Positions 8,172-17,021 of a stretch of 64,000 nt of DNA are shown piece by piece. The position numbers were made by a program, and so were the translations under genes. Where the stretch lies: NCBI GenBank assembly GCA_947493175.1, contig CANLQD010000005.1, positions 186,001 through 250,000 of the forward strand, read 5' to 3'. Within the stretch, counting starts at the first letter, position 1; every line of letters begins with the position of its first letter. Source of the stretch: an uncultured Flavobacteriaceae bacterium (GTDB taxonomy: Bacteria > Bacteroidota > Bacteroidia > Flavobacteriales > Flavobacteriaceae). Under the pieces are notes generated by a model, which was given only the letters and a program-made list of their open reading frames with translations, searched no databases and was not told where the DNA came from.

Positions 8172-9992
8172 CTATTGGTTTTTTATTCTTGGTAGCATGG
8201 TCTCAGTTTTTTCCTGAATCGTCTCCATATCGGAAAGTATGCGGTTCAGAAGCGGAAGTACTTCGTTCATAAAAGGGCCTTTATTGAGCATTACGCATTC
8301 TGTTTTCAAGGAACTGGCGACATCGGTAATCTCTGAACGGGAAGGCAATCCGTTTTTCGCCATGTTTTCGAGTACTTGAGTAGCCCAAACAACGGGAACA
8401 TGGGCGGCCCCACATTGATCCACGATGTCGTGCTGTATTTTCCCAATGGAGTGCCAGCCCGTTTCAACAGCTAGGTCTCCCCTCGCGATCATGACCCCTA
8501 TTCGCCCTACTTTCATGACCGATAACAACAGCTCTCGTAGATTATCGAACGCATATCTTGTTTCAATTTTTAATATAATGCCCAATGTATTGAGCACCTT
8601 TCTTTTTCTCAGGGCCGCCAACAAGTCATCTACATCTTTTTTAGAGTTCACAAAAGAGAAGTTGACAATATCGGCGTGTGTTGCCACGAAATCGAGATCG
8701 GTTTTGTCCTTTTCGGTCAAGCCGCTAATACCCAATGGGGTATTGGGAAAATTCATGCCTTTTTCTGCTTTAAGCTTGGTGCCTTTTACCGATGCCCTTG
8801 TAACCAAAACATCAAAAAAATCCTCGGCTACATGCCGAATGCTACCTTCTATCTTTCCGTCATCGAACAGAACGGAATCGCCCACTTTTACTTTATCAAA
8901 AACTGCGGGAAGTTGACAGGAGATGTGTGCCATTTCCAACAGGTTCCCATCCGCATCCCTACGGGAAGAATGTCCTGGTATTGGTCGTTTGGTTATCCGA
9001 AGTGTTTCCTCCCGATGCAACACCAATGCCCTTGAGATAGCCGGAAGCTCACCAACGACACCCTGCCCTATACTTCTCTGCTTGCAGGTCAAAACTGTTC
9101 CGGTCCCGATATAACATGTTTTACGGCTCTGGGCATGAATTTTCTCGCCATCGACCCGAATTACTGCTAATTTTCTTTTCTTTTTTCGGGTATCCCGAAA
9201 TTGTAGGTGGTCTCCCTGCCGCAATTGTTTCAGCCAAACTGCCGTGACCGGTATAAAGTTAGCGGGAGCATTCTCATCTACCGTGGGGACTAAAACCAGA
9301 TCCGCCGGGTCTATGGTATTTCCAACATCATCCCGTACGGGTTTTACTTTTTTGATCTTCGGACCCGTCGCTATCGCTCCTGTTCTAATCTTAGGGCCTG
9401 CCAAATCCATCGCGATCTTCACAGGTGCTCCAATTTCCTCGGAGGCCCTACGAACGTTCCGGACAATGCGTTCCCAAACCATAGGCGAATCATGGGCGCA
9501 ATTGATACGGGCACAGTTCATACCGTTTTGCACCATTTCCCGCACCATTTCAAAGTTCTCTGCAGCTTCGGAAGGCATGGTAACCATAATTCGTACCCTT
9601 CTCCCCTCGGATGGTTCGCCAAAAAGCCCTCTCGTATTTCTTTGTAATAGCTTTTTGCTATGTTCCAAGGATAGCTCCGGACTTTCTGTTATGATGGAAT
9701 TCTGACCGGCGAGATGTCTTAAAATAAAAAGGGCTTTCAACAGGGTATCGGTAATATGGCCTTGGGCATTGGCAAAGCGTGTTAGACCAAGATTCCCCAG
9801 TTCTCTTTGGGTCGTTCTTAAATCGAATTCCCGAAAGGCAAGGTAGTGCACCAAATTGGTAGCACTTTGAAGGTGATCGGCATGTACGGCTTGCAATACG
9901 ACTTGTGCTTTCCGTTCCTCTAACCGCATGGTCTCCAGAATCGCTTCAATCTTTTTGATGAGTCCGTTAATTTTTTCCGGATCTATATACAT
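8172..9992 (-). CDS. Pyruvate kinase-like barrel protein with N-terminal extension
   Basis: I choose the start at 9992 (MYIDPEKINGLIKKIEAI); 36 more codons are open upstream but look untranslated. Of 605 residues, the first about 125 form a helical extension. Then comes the pyruvate kinase barrel: RINCAHDS, DLAGPKIRTG, the catalytic lysine in ILKIET, MIARGDLAVE and TQVLENM. The stretch between PKIRTG and ILKIET is about 270 residues, far longer than the usual B domain, and the allosteric C-terminal domain is missing. It may phosphorylate ADP from phosphoenolpyruvate, or it may be a repurposed relative; this cannot be decided here. It stands downstream of a MarR gene on the same strand. Confidence 0.75.
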   Translation of the reverse strand: MYIDPEKINGLIKKIEAILETMRLEERKAQVVLQAVHADHLQSATNLVHYLAFREFDLRTTQRELGNLGLTRFANAQGHITDTLLKALFILRHLAGQNSIITESPELSLEHSKKLLQRNTRGLFGEPSEGRRVRIMVTMPSEAAENFEMVREMVQNGMNCARINCAHDSPMVWERIVRNVRRASEEIGAPVKIAMDLAGPKIRTGAIATGPKIKKVKPVRDDVGNTIDPADLVLVPTVDENAPANFIPVTAVWLKQLRQGDHLQFRDTRKKKRKLAVIRVDGEKIHAQSRKTCYIGTGTVLTCKQRSIGQGVVGELPAISRALVLHREETLRITKRPIPGHSSRRDADGNLLEMAHISCQLPAVFDKVKVGDSVLFDDGKIEGSIRHVAEDFFDVLVTRASVKGTKLKAEKGMNFPNTPLGISGLTEKDKTDLDFVATHADIVNFSFVNSKKDVDDLLAALRKRKVLNTLGIILKIETRYAFDNLRELLLSVMKVGRIGVMIARGDLAVETGWHSIGKIQHDIVDQCGAAHVPVVWATQVLENMAKNGLPSRSEITDVASSLKTECVMLNKGPFMNEVLPLLNRILSDMETIQEKTETMLPRIKNQ

Positions 9993-10376
9993 GTATGTTG
10001 TTTTAAAAAAACAGGAAGAATTCTTTCTACCCGATATGAACAATTTCAACGGTGGAGATGTCCATGAAGGAAACGATCGAACAAACCACTGATAACTCAA
10101 TTTTTTAGACCACTCCTAAATTACAGATAGATGGGCTAACTATTTCCAAAAGCATTGAAATAAAATAATGCAACCTGTTGCACACTGTAAGGCGATGTCA
10201 ACTGCTGTTTTTTCATTCCCGAAAGATGCGCTATCCAAATTTTGTAGACCCTTCGCTCTCGACCCATGCTAGTTTTGGTGGATATTTATCATTCTTAGCC
10301 AAGTATCTGCAAAGAATTTATTTAAAAAGGATAACAATGACAACTGGCTCACCCGAACCAACTTCTGAAACGATTC
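9993..10376. other. Non-coding gap
   Basis: 384 bases between two minus-strand genes. I see no convincing gene, RNA or repeat; it should hold the promoter of the pyruvate-kinase-like gene. Confidence 0.5.
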
Positions 10377-11033
10377 CTATTCAGAATCGGTATTCCATGA
10401 ATCAAGGCGGTAAACGATTTTATTGATATCGGTCTTCCCTGAATGATAGACCGCTTCGTGAAAACCATCTAACTTTTTAAGAAGGTTTAATAGTATTTTC
10501 TTTTCTACCTCGGATAATGGGCCACTGACAATCTTGGCGGCAACACCCGCAGTTCTATAAGCGACCCCCAAAGCCTGGTTCCCAGCATCGGTCAGTTTCA
10601 AAAGCTTACTTCTTTTATCTTCCGGATTTGGATATTGGTCGATTAATTGAAGTCGTAACAAACGTTTAATGATTTCCATTCCAGACGATTTTTCATAGAC
10701 CATTAATTTGATAAGGGCCGATTTTCCCATAGGTCCATATTGCTGTAACATGGCACAAAAGGCAAAATCTAAATTGGTTACGAAAGGGGTATCTACCAAA
10801 GCTTGCTTTAAGTATGCATGGCCATAACGCCCCAAACGACCTATTTGGGTAATAAGTTCGGTATCAATTTCGAAGACCGGCATGTTCAAAATACCACCAG
10901 ATTCATCTTCCGTATGGGTCTCTAACAGCCATGTGGCGAAACTTGTAAGATCTAATTCTTTACCGGTATTCGCTTGTTGATATGCGATGGCATTGTCTAC
11001 CAAATGCTTTATCAAAATCTCTATCGACATCAA
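10377..11033 (-). CDS. MarR-family transcriptional regulator
   Basis: 218 residues, longer than the usual 140-160 because of about 65 extra N-terminal residues. The winged helix is clear: GPMGKSALIKLMVYEKSSG as the recognition region and NPEDKRSKLLKLTDAG as the wing, with the characteristic D-x-R of MarR proteins. The divergent neighbour is a TonB-dependent receptor, and a GTATATA/TATATAC dyad lies between them. It probably regulates that receptor and itself in response to a small ligand. Confidence 0.8.
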   Translation of the reverse strand: MMSIEILIKHLVDNAIAYQQANTGKELDLTSFATWLLETHTEDESGGILNMPVFEIDTELITQIGRLGRYGHAYLKQALVDTPFVTNLDFAFCAMLQQYGPMGKSALIKLMVYEKSSGMEIIKRLLRLQLIDQYPNPEDKRSKLLKLTDAGNQALGVAYRTAGVAAKIVSGPLSEVEKKILLNLLKKLDGFHEAVYHSGKTDINKIVYRLDSWNTDSE

Positions 11034-11058
11034 TTATGTATTATTTAACACTTTTACT

Positions 11059-11091
11059 GTATATAAAGGTATTATATACTACTTAAATTTG
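11059..11091 (+). promoter_or_regulatory. Candidate MarR operator and promoter of the TonB receptor gene
   Basis: GTATATA (11059-11065) and TATATAC (11073-11079) are perfect complements with a 7-base spacer. The dyad lies directly before a -7 match TAAATTTG (11084-11091). Binding there would block transcription of the receptor gene. Confidence 0.5.
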
Positions 11092-11146
11092 CAATGTTTT
11101 TTAAACTTATATCCAAAATAAAGTTTCAACCAAATTCCGCTATGTT

Positions 11147-13495
11147 ATGAAAAAGTTATTGACTCTTCTGGTCACCTTTACGACCATTGCCACAAACGCC
11201 CAAGCAGTCGGGGAATTGTACGGTAAGGTAATCGATGAAACCGGCACACCTGTACTTGGTGCCTCCGTGTTGCTCGAGGGCACGACAAAAGGAGCCCAAA
11301 CTGATTTTGACGGAAACTACCGCATTACCAATATCGAACCAAAGTCTTATAATCTAATTGTAAGCTATCTGGGCTACGAAACTCAAACGGTGTATAATGT
11401 GGTGGTTCGCTCCAAAGGTACCCCTGCCTATAATTTTACCCTTAAAGAGGCAGCCGAAGCTTTGGACGAGGTCGTAGTATCTAATTCGAACAAGATAAGC
11501 AGGCCAAGGGAAACACCCCTTTCTACACAAACTTTGTCCGCTGTGGAAATCGCCACCTACCCGGGAAGCAATAACGATGTAGTACAAGTGGCGCAGACGC
11601 TTCCAGGGGTATCACCCTCTATCGGAGGGTTTCGTAACGATTTAATTATTCGAGGTGGGGCGCCCAACGAAACCGTATACTATCTAGATGGTATGGAGGT
11701 ACCCAATATTAACCACTTTAGCACCCAAGGAAGTGCCGGTGGACCCGTTGGCCTTATCAACGTTTCGTTTATCGACAACGTTACACTGTCCACTTCTGCT
11801 TTTGGTCCGCAATACGACAATCCCTTATCCGGTGTTTTGCAGTTCAGTCAAAGAAGGGGGAATGCCCGAAACTTCAATGGAAACTTTCGCGTAAGCGCCA
11901 GTGAGGCGGCCCTTACCCTTGAGGGCCCCTTGTTCAAAGGTGCCAATGAAGAAAGTAAAACTACGATTCTCGCCTCGGTACGCCGCAGTTATCTTCAATT
12001 CTTGTTCGAGGCTATTGGATTGCCTTTTAGACCCAATTATTGGGATTATCAGTACAAAGTGGAACACGAATTGGATGCCTACAACACCCTAAGCTTTTTA
12101 GGGCTTGGGTCTATCGATGACTTTTCGGTAGAGGCTCCTGATGATTTTGACGCCGAACAACAAGCACAATTAGACCAAGCCCCATTTATTGACCAACGTA
12201 CCAATGCCATAGGACTTACTTGGAAAAGACGGTTTAAAGACGGGTCTGGTTTTATGCAAACGACCGTTAGCAATAACACCTTGGTCAATGAGTTCACCCG
12301 TTTTGAAGACCCGGAAACCGAGACAGGTGTCTTTTTTAGCAATGATGCAACTGAATCGGAAACCAAATTACGGTACCAATTGACCAAATTCTTCGGGGAT
12401 TGGAAACTGACCTCAGGATTTAACACGCAGTACTCAGATTATGAAAACGAAACCGTTAATCGAACCGACGATATTACTTTTAATACAGAAATCGATTTCT
12501 TTAAGTACGGACTTTTTGCCAACCTCACCCGTAGTTTTTTAAATGACAAGCTCGATGTTTCTTTCGGCTTTCGTATGGATGATGACAGCTTTACCGATGA
12601 GGACAATCTATTTTCCACGTTTTCACCACGCCTTTCGGCCTCCTATGAATTTGCCGATAACTGGCGTTTGAATGGCTCTTTAGGTCGCTATTTCAAGATT
12701 CCGCCTTACACCATTTTAGGGTTTCGAAATAACGAGGGCGCATTGATCAATCAGAATTCGGCCTACACACAAAGCGACCATTATATTCTTGGGCTACAGC
12801 ATTATTTCGGGCCTTCTTCTAGCATATCGCTCGAAGGTTTCTTCAAACGTTATGATGATTATCCCGTATCGGTCCTTGACGAGGTTTCCCTAGCCAATAA
12901 AGGAGCCGACTTTGAGATATTGGGAAGTGAAGACGTAGAAACTGTGGGGCGTGGTCGAAGCTATGGTCTGGAACTTCAATTTCAACAAAAACTCACGAAC
13001 AACTTTTACGGCATCTTTGCCTATACCTATTTCTTTAGTGAATTTACTGGTTTCGACCGGGAAGTGTATTTACCCTCGGTTTGGGACAGTAGGCATTTGG
13101 TATCTTTTACCGGGGGTTATAAATTGAATCGAAACTGGGAGGTAAGCGCCCGATACCGTTTTGCGGGAAACACTCCTTTTGTGCCTACCGATTTAGATGC
13201 CACTTTGGCGAACTACCCCGAAGTAGTGCTGGATTACGGTCGCTTGGGAGCTGAAAAGCTTGATATTTTTAGCCAGTTAGATCTTCGAATTGACAAAAAA
13301 TGGAATTTTGAAAAACTATCCTTGAATGTCTTTATTGAGGCACAAAACGTGCTGGGCCAACAAGTACCTCAGCCTACAGAGTTTGGCCTTAACAGGGATG
13401 CAAACGGTACTATTGTTCAGCCATTGAGTTTAACGGCCATCGATTCTGATTCTGGACAGATTATCCCTAGTATCGGAATTGTCGTTGACTTCTAG
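11147..13495 (+). CDS. TonB-dependent outer-membrane receptor with carboxypeptidase-like N-terminal domain
   Basis: 782 residues. The signal peptide MKKLLTLLVTFTTIATNAQA is followed by a carboxypeptidase-regulatory-like domain (GKVIDETGTPVLGASVLLEG, near 25-110), a plug domain (GGAPNETVYYLDGMEVPNI near 185) and a long beta-barrel ending in IPSIGIVVDF with a terminal phenylalanine. It lacks SusC length and has no SusD partner next to it, so it is more likely a receptor for a siderophore, vitamin or small oligomer. Divergent from the MarR gene. Confidence 0.88.
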   Translation: MKKLLTLLVTFTTIATNAQAVGELYGKVIDETGTPVLGASVLLEGTTKGAQTDFDGNYRITNIEPKSYNLIVSYLGYETQTVYNVVVRSKGTPAYNFTLKEAAEALDEVVVSNSNKISRPRETPLSTQTLSAVEIATYPGSNNDVVQVAQTLPGVSPSIGGFRNDLIIRGGAPNETVYYLDGMEVPNINHFSTQGSAGGPVGLINVSFIDNVTLSTSAFGPQYDNPLSGVLQFSQRRGNARNFNGNFRVSASEAALTLEGPLFKGANEESKTTILASVRRSYLQFLFEAIGLPFRPNYWDYQYKVEHELDAYNTLSFLGLGSIDDFSVEAPDDFDAEQQAQLDQAPFIDQRTNAIGLTWKRRFKDGSGFMQTTVSNNTLVNEFTRFEDPETETGVFFSNDATESETKLRYQLTKFFGDWKLTSGFNTQYSDYENETVNRTDDITFNTEIDFFKYGLFANLTRSFLNDKLDVSFGFRMDDDSFTDEDNLFSTFSPRLSASYEFADNWRLNGSLGRYFKIPPYTILGFRNNEGALINQNSAYTQSDHYILGLQHYFGPSSSISLEGFFKRYDDYPVSVLDEVSLANKGADFEILGSEDVETVGRGRSYGLELQFQQKLTNNFYGIFAYTYFFSEFTGFDREVYLPSVWDSRHLVSFTGGYKLNRNWEVSARYRFAGNTPFVPTDLDATLANYPEVVLDYGRLGAEKLDIFSQLDLRIDKKWNFEKLSLNVFIEAQNVLGQQVPQPTEFGLNRDANGTIVQPLSLTAIDSDSGQIIPSIGIVVDF

Positions 13496-13559
13496 AACAC
13501 AGCTAAAAGGTCTATGTATTTAAAATGGGTTTGATCGGGCTTCTTTGCAGATATCGATT

Positions 13560-14031
13560 ACGGCAAAAAGAATCTTGGTATTCGCGGTTGGATTCTAAAC
13601 AAACCTTTAAGGAACCATAGGTACCCTACAAAACAAAAAATGATTACCTTGTTGTTATCGAAAACTTTTGGGATACATCTGTATTAGCCAATAAAAATTA
13701 TACGGCTTGTTTCGCGATTGACGGTACATGCTATATTGGATGTTACAAAGAAGTTATAAAGACGGCATATTCCAATTTTTTAAGCTTGGTAGGTCTATTA
13801 TGAAGTCGATGATGCCAATAGCAACTTCTATAAGAAAGGAATTATTCATCAAAATAGTAAAAGGCGGATGATTTTTCCAGATAAGCCTGCCACTCATACC
13901 ATAGGCAGTTTTTCCCGGGCTACGCTACCAGAAAGGTAATACGTCATGGTATAGTTGGAAGGATGCTACATATGCAAACGAATAGAAGCAGGCATCCAAG
14001 AACTGCCAAAAATCAACTGATAGCCAGTGAT
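13560..14031 (+). pseudogene. Decayed coding sequence, family not recognised
   Basis: Protein-like stretches appear in successive frames, each cut by stops: NDYLVVIENFWDTSVLANKN from about 13639, YEVDDANSNFYKKGIIHQ from about 13798, and GNTSWYSWKDATYANE ending at about 13985. The pieces run in the same direction and order, as in a frameshifted gene. I do not recognise the parent. Together they fill the gap between the TonB receptor and the sulfatase. Confidence 0.35.
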
Positions 14032-14079
14032 CAAGTGTGATTGAAATGGGTACCATATTCGAAAAAGCTTAAAGAGACC

Positions 14080-15639
14080 ATGTATAAAAACAAGCGACCG
14101 TTATTCCTATTGCTATGCCTGTTGATCGGTTTGTGGTCGTGTTCAAAACCGGTCGAAAACCCTCCGAATATTGTTTTGATCATGGCCGATGACATCGGGT
14201 TTTCCGATATTGGGAGCTATGGGAGTGAAATCAGCACCCCACATATCGATAGGCTTGCCACAGAAGGGCTGCGTTTCAGAACATTTTACAACATGGCAAA
14301 ATGCAATCCTACGCGCTCATCCCTTCTCACCGGATTGTATACTGGCGGAAATGGTGCGGTGCATCTGGCCCAAGTGACCAAACAGGCAGGGTATTTCAAC
14401 ATCATGAGCGGCAAAGAGCATTTTGACGATTGGGTCCCCGCCTACTGCAAAGCAGAGAATGTTTTTGATCGTTCGTTCCATTTTTGGGCGACCACGGAAT
14501 ATTTTAGGCCTCCTTCAGGAGAATTTGAAAGACCCTTTTACCTACAGGGGCAAAAACTAAGTGCCGATGACATCGAACATGAGACATCGCCCATGTACAA
14601 AACCGATTTCATTACCGACTATGCCCTAAAATGGTTAGATGAGGCATTTTCGAACAACGCCCCCTTTTTCCTGTACCTACCCTACCATGCAGCACACTTT
14701 CCCTTGCAGGCCAGACCCGAGGACATCAAAAAATATCGGGGCAAATACCTTCAGGGGTGGGATAAGTTACGACAGCGTCGCTATAAGAAAATGCAACAAC
14801 TACAGGTGCTACCGGAGAATGCGAAATTAAGCCCCCCTGAAAAAAACCGCAATACCCAAAGGCTCCCCCTCGTTGCGACATATAACGACTACTACCCTTG
14901 GGAAGGCCTGTCACAAGAACAGAAAGATTCGCTTGATTTGGAAATGTCAGTGTATGCGGCCATGGTAGACCGTATGGATAAGAACATTGGGCGGGTTCTG
15001 GAAAAACTCGCCAAAAATGGGAAACTTGAAAATACGTTGATTCTGTTTTTATCCGATAACGGGGCCTGCCCATTTTATACCAATAAGATCAAGGATGTGC
15101 AGCCCGGGCCCGCAAATTCATATTGGAGTTTAAGAACCACTTGGGCCAATTTGTCAAATACCCCTTTTAGACAGTACAAACAATCGGGTCATGAAGGGGG
15201 CGGGCATACTCCTTTCATCGCCCACTGGCCAAAGGTCATTGCTCCGGGAACGTTTACCGATCAGCCAGGCCACGTAGTAGACCTTATGCCAACGGTCTTG
15301 GATATCTTAGGGGCTACCTATCCAAAAAAAATAAAAGAATATCCTACACTGCCGCTTCACGGTAGTTCGTTACTTCCTATCTTTAAGGGAAAAGAACGGT
15401 CGACACCCGAGTATTTCATTTCAGGTCTTGAAAACTTTAGAATGTTCAGAAGTGGTGATTACAAAATTGTTAAGTTAAATGGGGGCGTATGGGAATTATA
15501 CAATCTAAGAGATGACCCTACCGAACTAAAGAATCTAGCTGCCTTGTACCCTGAAACGGTAAAGCAACTAGCAGAAAAATATGAAGAACAAACAGCTGGG
15601 CCATACCCTGACCCACATGACCCCGGACAGCTAGATTAA
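14080..15639 (+). CDS. Type I sulfatase lipoprotein (family S1)
   Basis: I start at 14080 (MYKNKRPLFLLLCLLIGLWSC), which gives a good lipoprotein signal with lipobox LWSC; a TTG at 14041 is less likely. The mature protein has IVLIMADDIG with metal ligands, and CNPTRSSLLTG, where the cysteine of C-x-P-x-R is converted to formylglycine. SDNGAC and GHEGGGHTPFI are also present. It cleaves sulfate esters in the periplasm or at the cell surface and needs a formylglycine-generating enzyme encoded elsewhere. Clustered with an esterase and a PhoD-like enzyme, it probably acts on a sulfated glycan; the exact subfamily is uncertain. Confidence 0.88.
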   Translation: MYKNKRPLFLLLCLLIGLWSCSKPVENPPNIVLIMADDIGFSDIGSYGSEISTPHIDRLATEGLRFRTFYNMAKCNPTRSSLLTGLYTGGNGAVHLAQVTKQAGYFNIMSGKEHFDDWVPAYCKAENVFDRSFHFWATTEYFRPPSGEFERPFYLQGQKLSADDIEHETSPMYKTDFITDYALKWLDEAFSNNAPFFLYLPYHAAHFPLQARPEDIKKYRGKYLQGWDKLRQRRYKKMQQLQVLPENAKLSPPEKNRNTQRLPLVATYNDYYPWEGLSQEQKDSLDLEMSVYAAMVDRMDKNIGRVLEKLAKNGKLENTLILFLSDNGACPFYTNKIKDVQPGPANSYWSLRTTWANLSNTPFRQYKQSGHEGGGHTPFIAHWPKVIAPGTFTDQPGHVVDLMPTVLDILGATYPKKIKEYPTLPLHGSSLLPIFKGKERSTPEYFISGLENFRMFRSGDYKIVKLNGGVWELYNLRDDPTELKNLAALYPETVKQLAEKYEEQTAGPYPDPHDPGQLD

Positions 15640-15713
15640 TTGATATCCCTATATGCATCTATGAATAAACAACTGCCTTTCGTTGTCTTTTTTGGAAAGA
15701 ACAAAACCGTCAT

Positions 15714-17021
15714 ATGAAAAAATTGGGATGCTCTTTTTTTGTGCTTGTCGTATGCTTCGCCTGTATGGAACAAAAAAAATCACAGGAAACCAAGGTCTCT
15801 ACTAAAACGGCAAATTTTTCTTTTAGAGAAGTTTCCGAACTGCCACTACAACCGACATTGCCGAATCTTATGGTGAATCGGTTTGGGGATAGTATTCAAT
15901 CATTGAAGGAGTGGAAAGCCCATAAAGCATACATCAAGGAAATGCTCACTTTCTATCAATATGGTCAAACGCCGCCCAAACCTATTAAGGTAAAAGTGGT
16001 CGAAACCGATAACGCCGTAGAAAATGGAAAAGTCCATAGTAGTTATGACTTTACCCTTACCAATAACCAACAATCCCTAACGTTCAGAGTGGGTCTGATA
16101 AGGCCTCAGAACAGTGAGCCACATCCCGTGATCATCAAGAACGATCGCTACCGATTTGATCTTTCTGAGATTCACGACAAAAAAGTCAGGGAGAAATATA
16201 CAAGGCAAGACCGCCTTTCAATCGATTTTTTTGCAGCGGACACATTGGTACAACGGGGGTATATTTATTGCAAGTTCAATAGGGAAGACGTTTTTCAGGA
16301 TGTGAAAGGGCCTAAAAATGGTGGCATTTTCGACCTTTATCCAGGATATGACTGGGGTGCCATCACCGCTTGGGCCTGGACGTATCAAATCATTATCGAT
16401 TGGTTGGAACACCAACCCTTTGTAGACAGGGAAAAAATTGTCGTTACCGGGCATTCCCGTGGCGGAAAGACCGCACTTTGTGCAGGTATCTATGATGAGC
16501 GTATTGCCCTAACGGCACCGAACTCTTCAGGCCTTGGAGGAACAGCCAGTATGCGATACTACGATTTTTCAAAAGGCCCTGAAGTACAGACCTCTTCGCA
16601 TCAATTAAAAAGGTTTCCCCATTGGTGGCCCAATAGATGGTATGCCCTGGAGAACCATACCGCACGTATTCCCTTTGATGCTCATTTTGCAAAAGCCTTG
16701 ATCGCGCCAAGGGCCTTGTTGAATACGCATGCTAGACAGGATTATTGGGCAAATCCTTATGGCACCCAACTGACTTATTTATATGCACAACCGGTTTTTG
16801 AGCTTTACGGGGTTGCCAATCACAATGCAATACATTGGAGGGATGGAGGGCATGCACAAAAAGAAGGGGATTGGTTGGCACTTTTAGACTTCTGCGATTC
16901 CGTATTTTATGGAAAGAAGCCTAAAAGAGTTTTTAATGAAAACCCGTTCCCTGACACCTATCAGTATCAGGTTTTGAATGCACACGACATTACCAAACTA
17001 AAACCCGTTTCTTCTCAATGA
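15714..17021 (+). CDS. Alpha/beta-hydrolase lipoprotein resembling CE15 glucuronoyl esterases
   Basis: 435 residues; lipoprotein signal MKKLGCSFFVLVVCFAC. The nucleophile elbow GHSRGGK near residue 245, followed by DERIALTAPNSSGLGG, matches the CE15 pattern, and the catalytic histidine is probably in NHNAIHWRDGGH. CE15 enzymes cleave esters of glucuronic acid in plant or algal polysaccharides. It lies 74 bases after the sulfatase and overlaps the following gene by ATGA, so the three form an operon. Some relatives are annotated only as acetylxylan esterases. Confidence 0.78.
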   Translation: MKKLGCSFFVLVVCFACMEQKKSQETKVSTKTANFSFREVSELPLQPTLPNLMVNRFGDSIQSLKEWKAHKAYIKEMLTFYQYGQTPPKPIKVKVVETDNAVENGKVHSSYDFTLTNNQQSLTFRVGLIRPQNSEPHPVIIKNDRYRFDLSEIHDKKVREKYTRQDRLSIDFFAADTLVQRGYIYCKFNREDVFQDVKGPKNGGIFDLYPGYDWGAITAWAWTYQIIIDWLEHQPFVDREKIVVTGHSRGGKTALCAGIYDERIALTAPNSSGLGGTASMRYYDFSKGPEVQTSSHQLKRFPHWWPNRWYALENHTARIPFDAHFAKALIAPRALLNTHARQDYWANPYGTQLTYLYAQPVFELYGVANHNAIHWRDGGHAQKEGDWLALLDFCDSVFYGKKPKRVFNENPFPDTYQYQVLNAHDITKLKPVSSQ

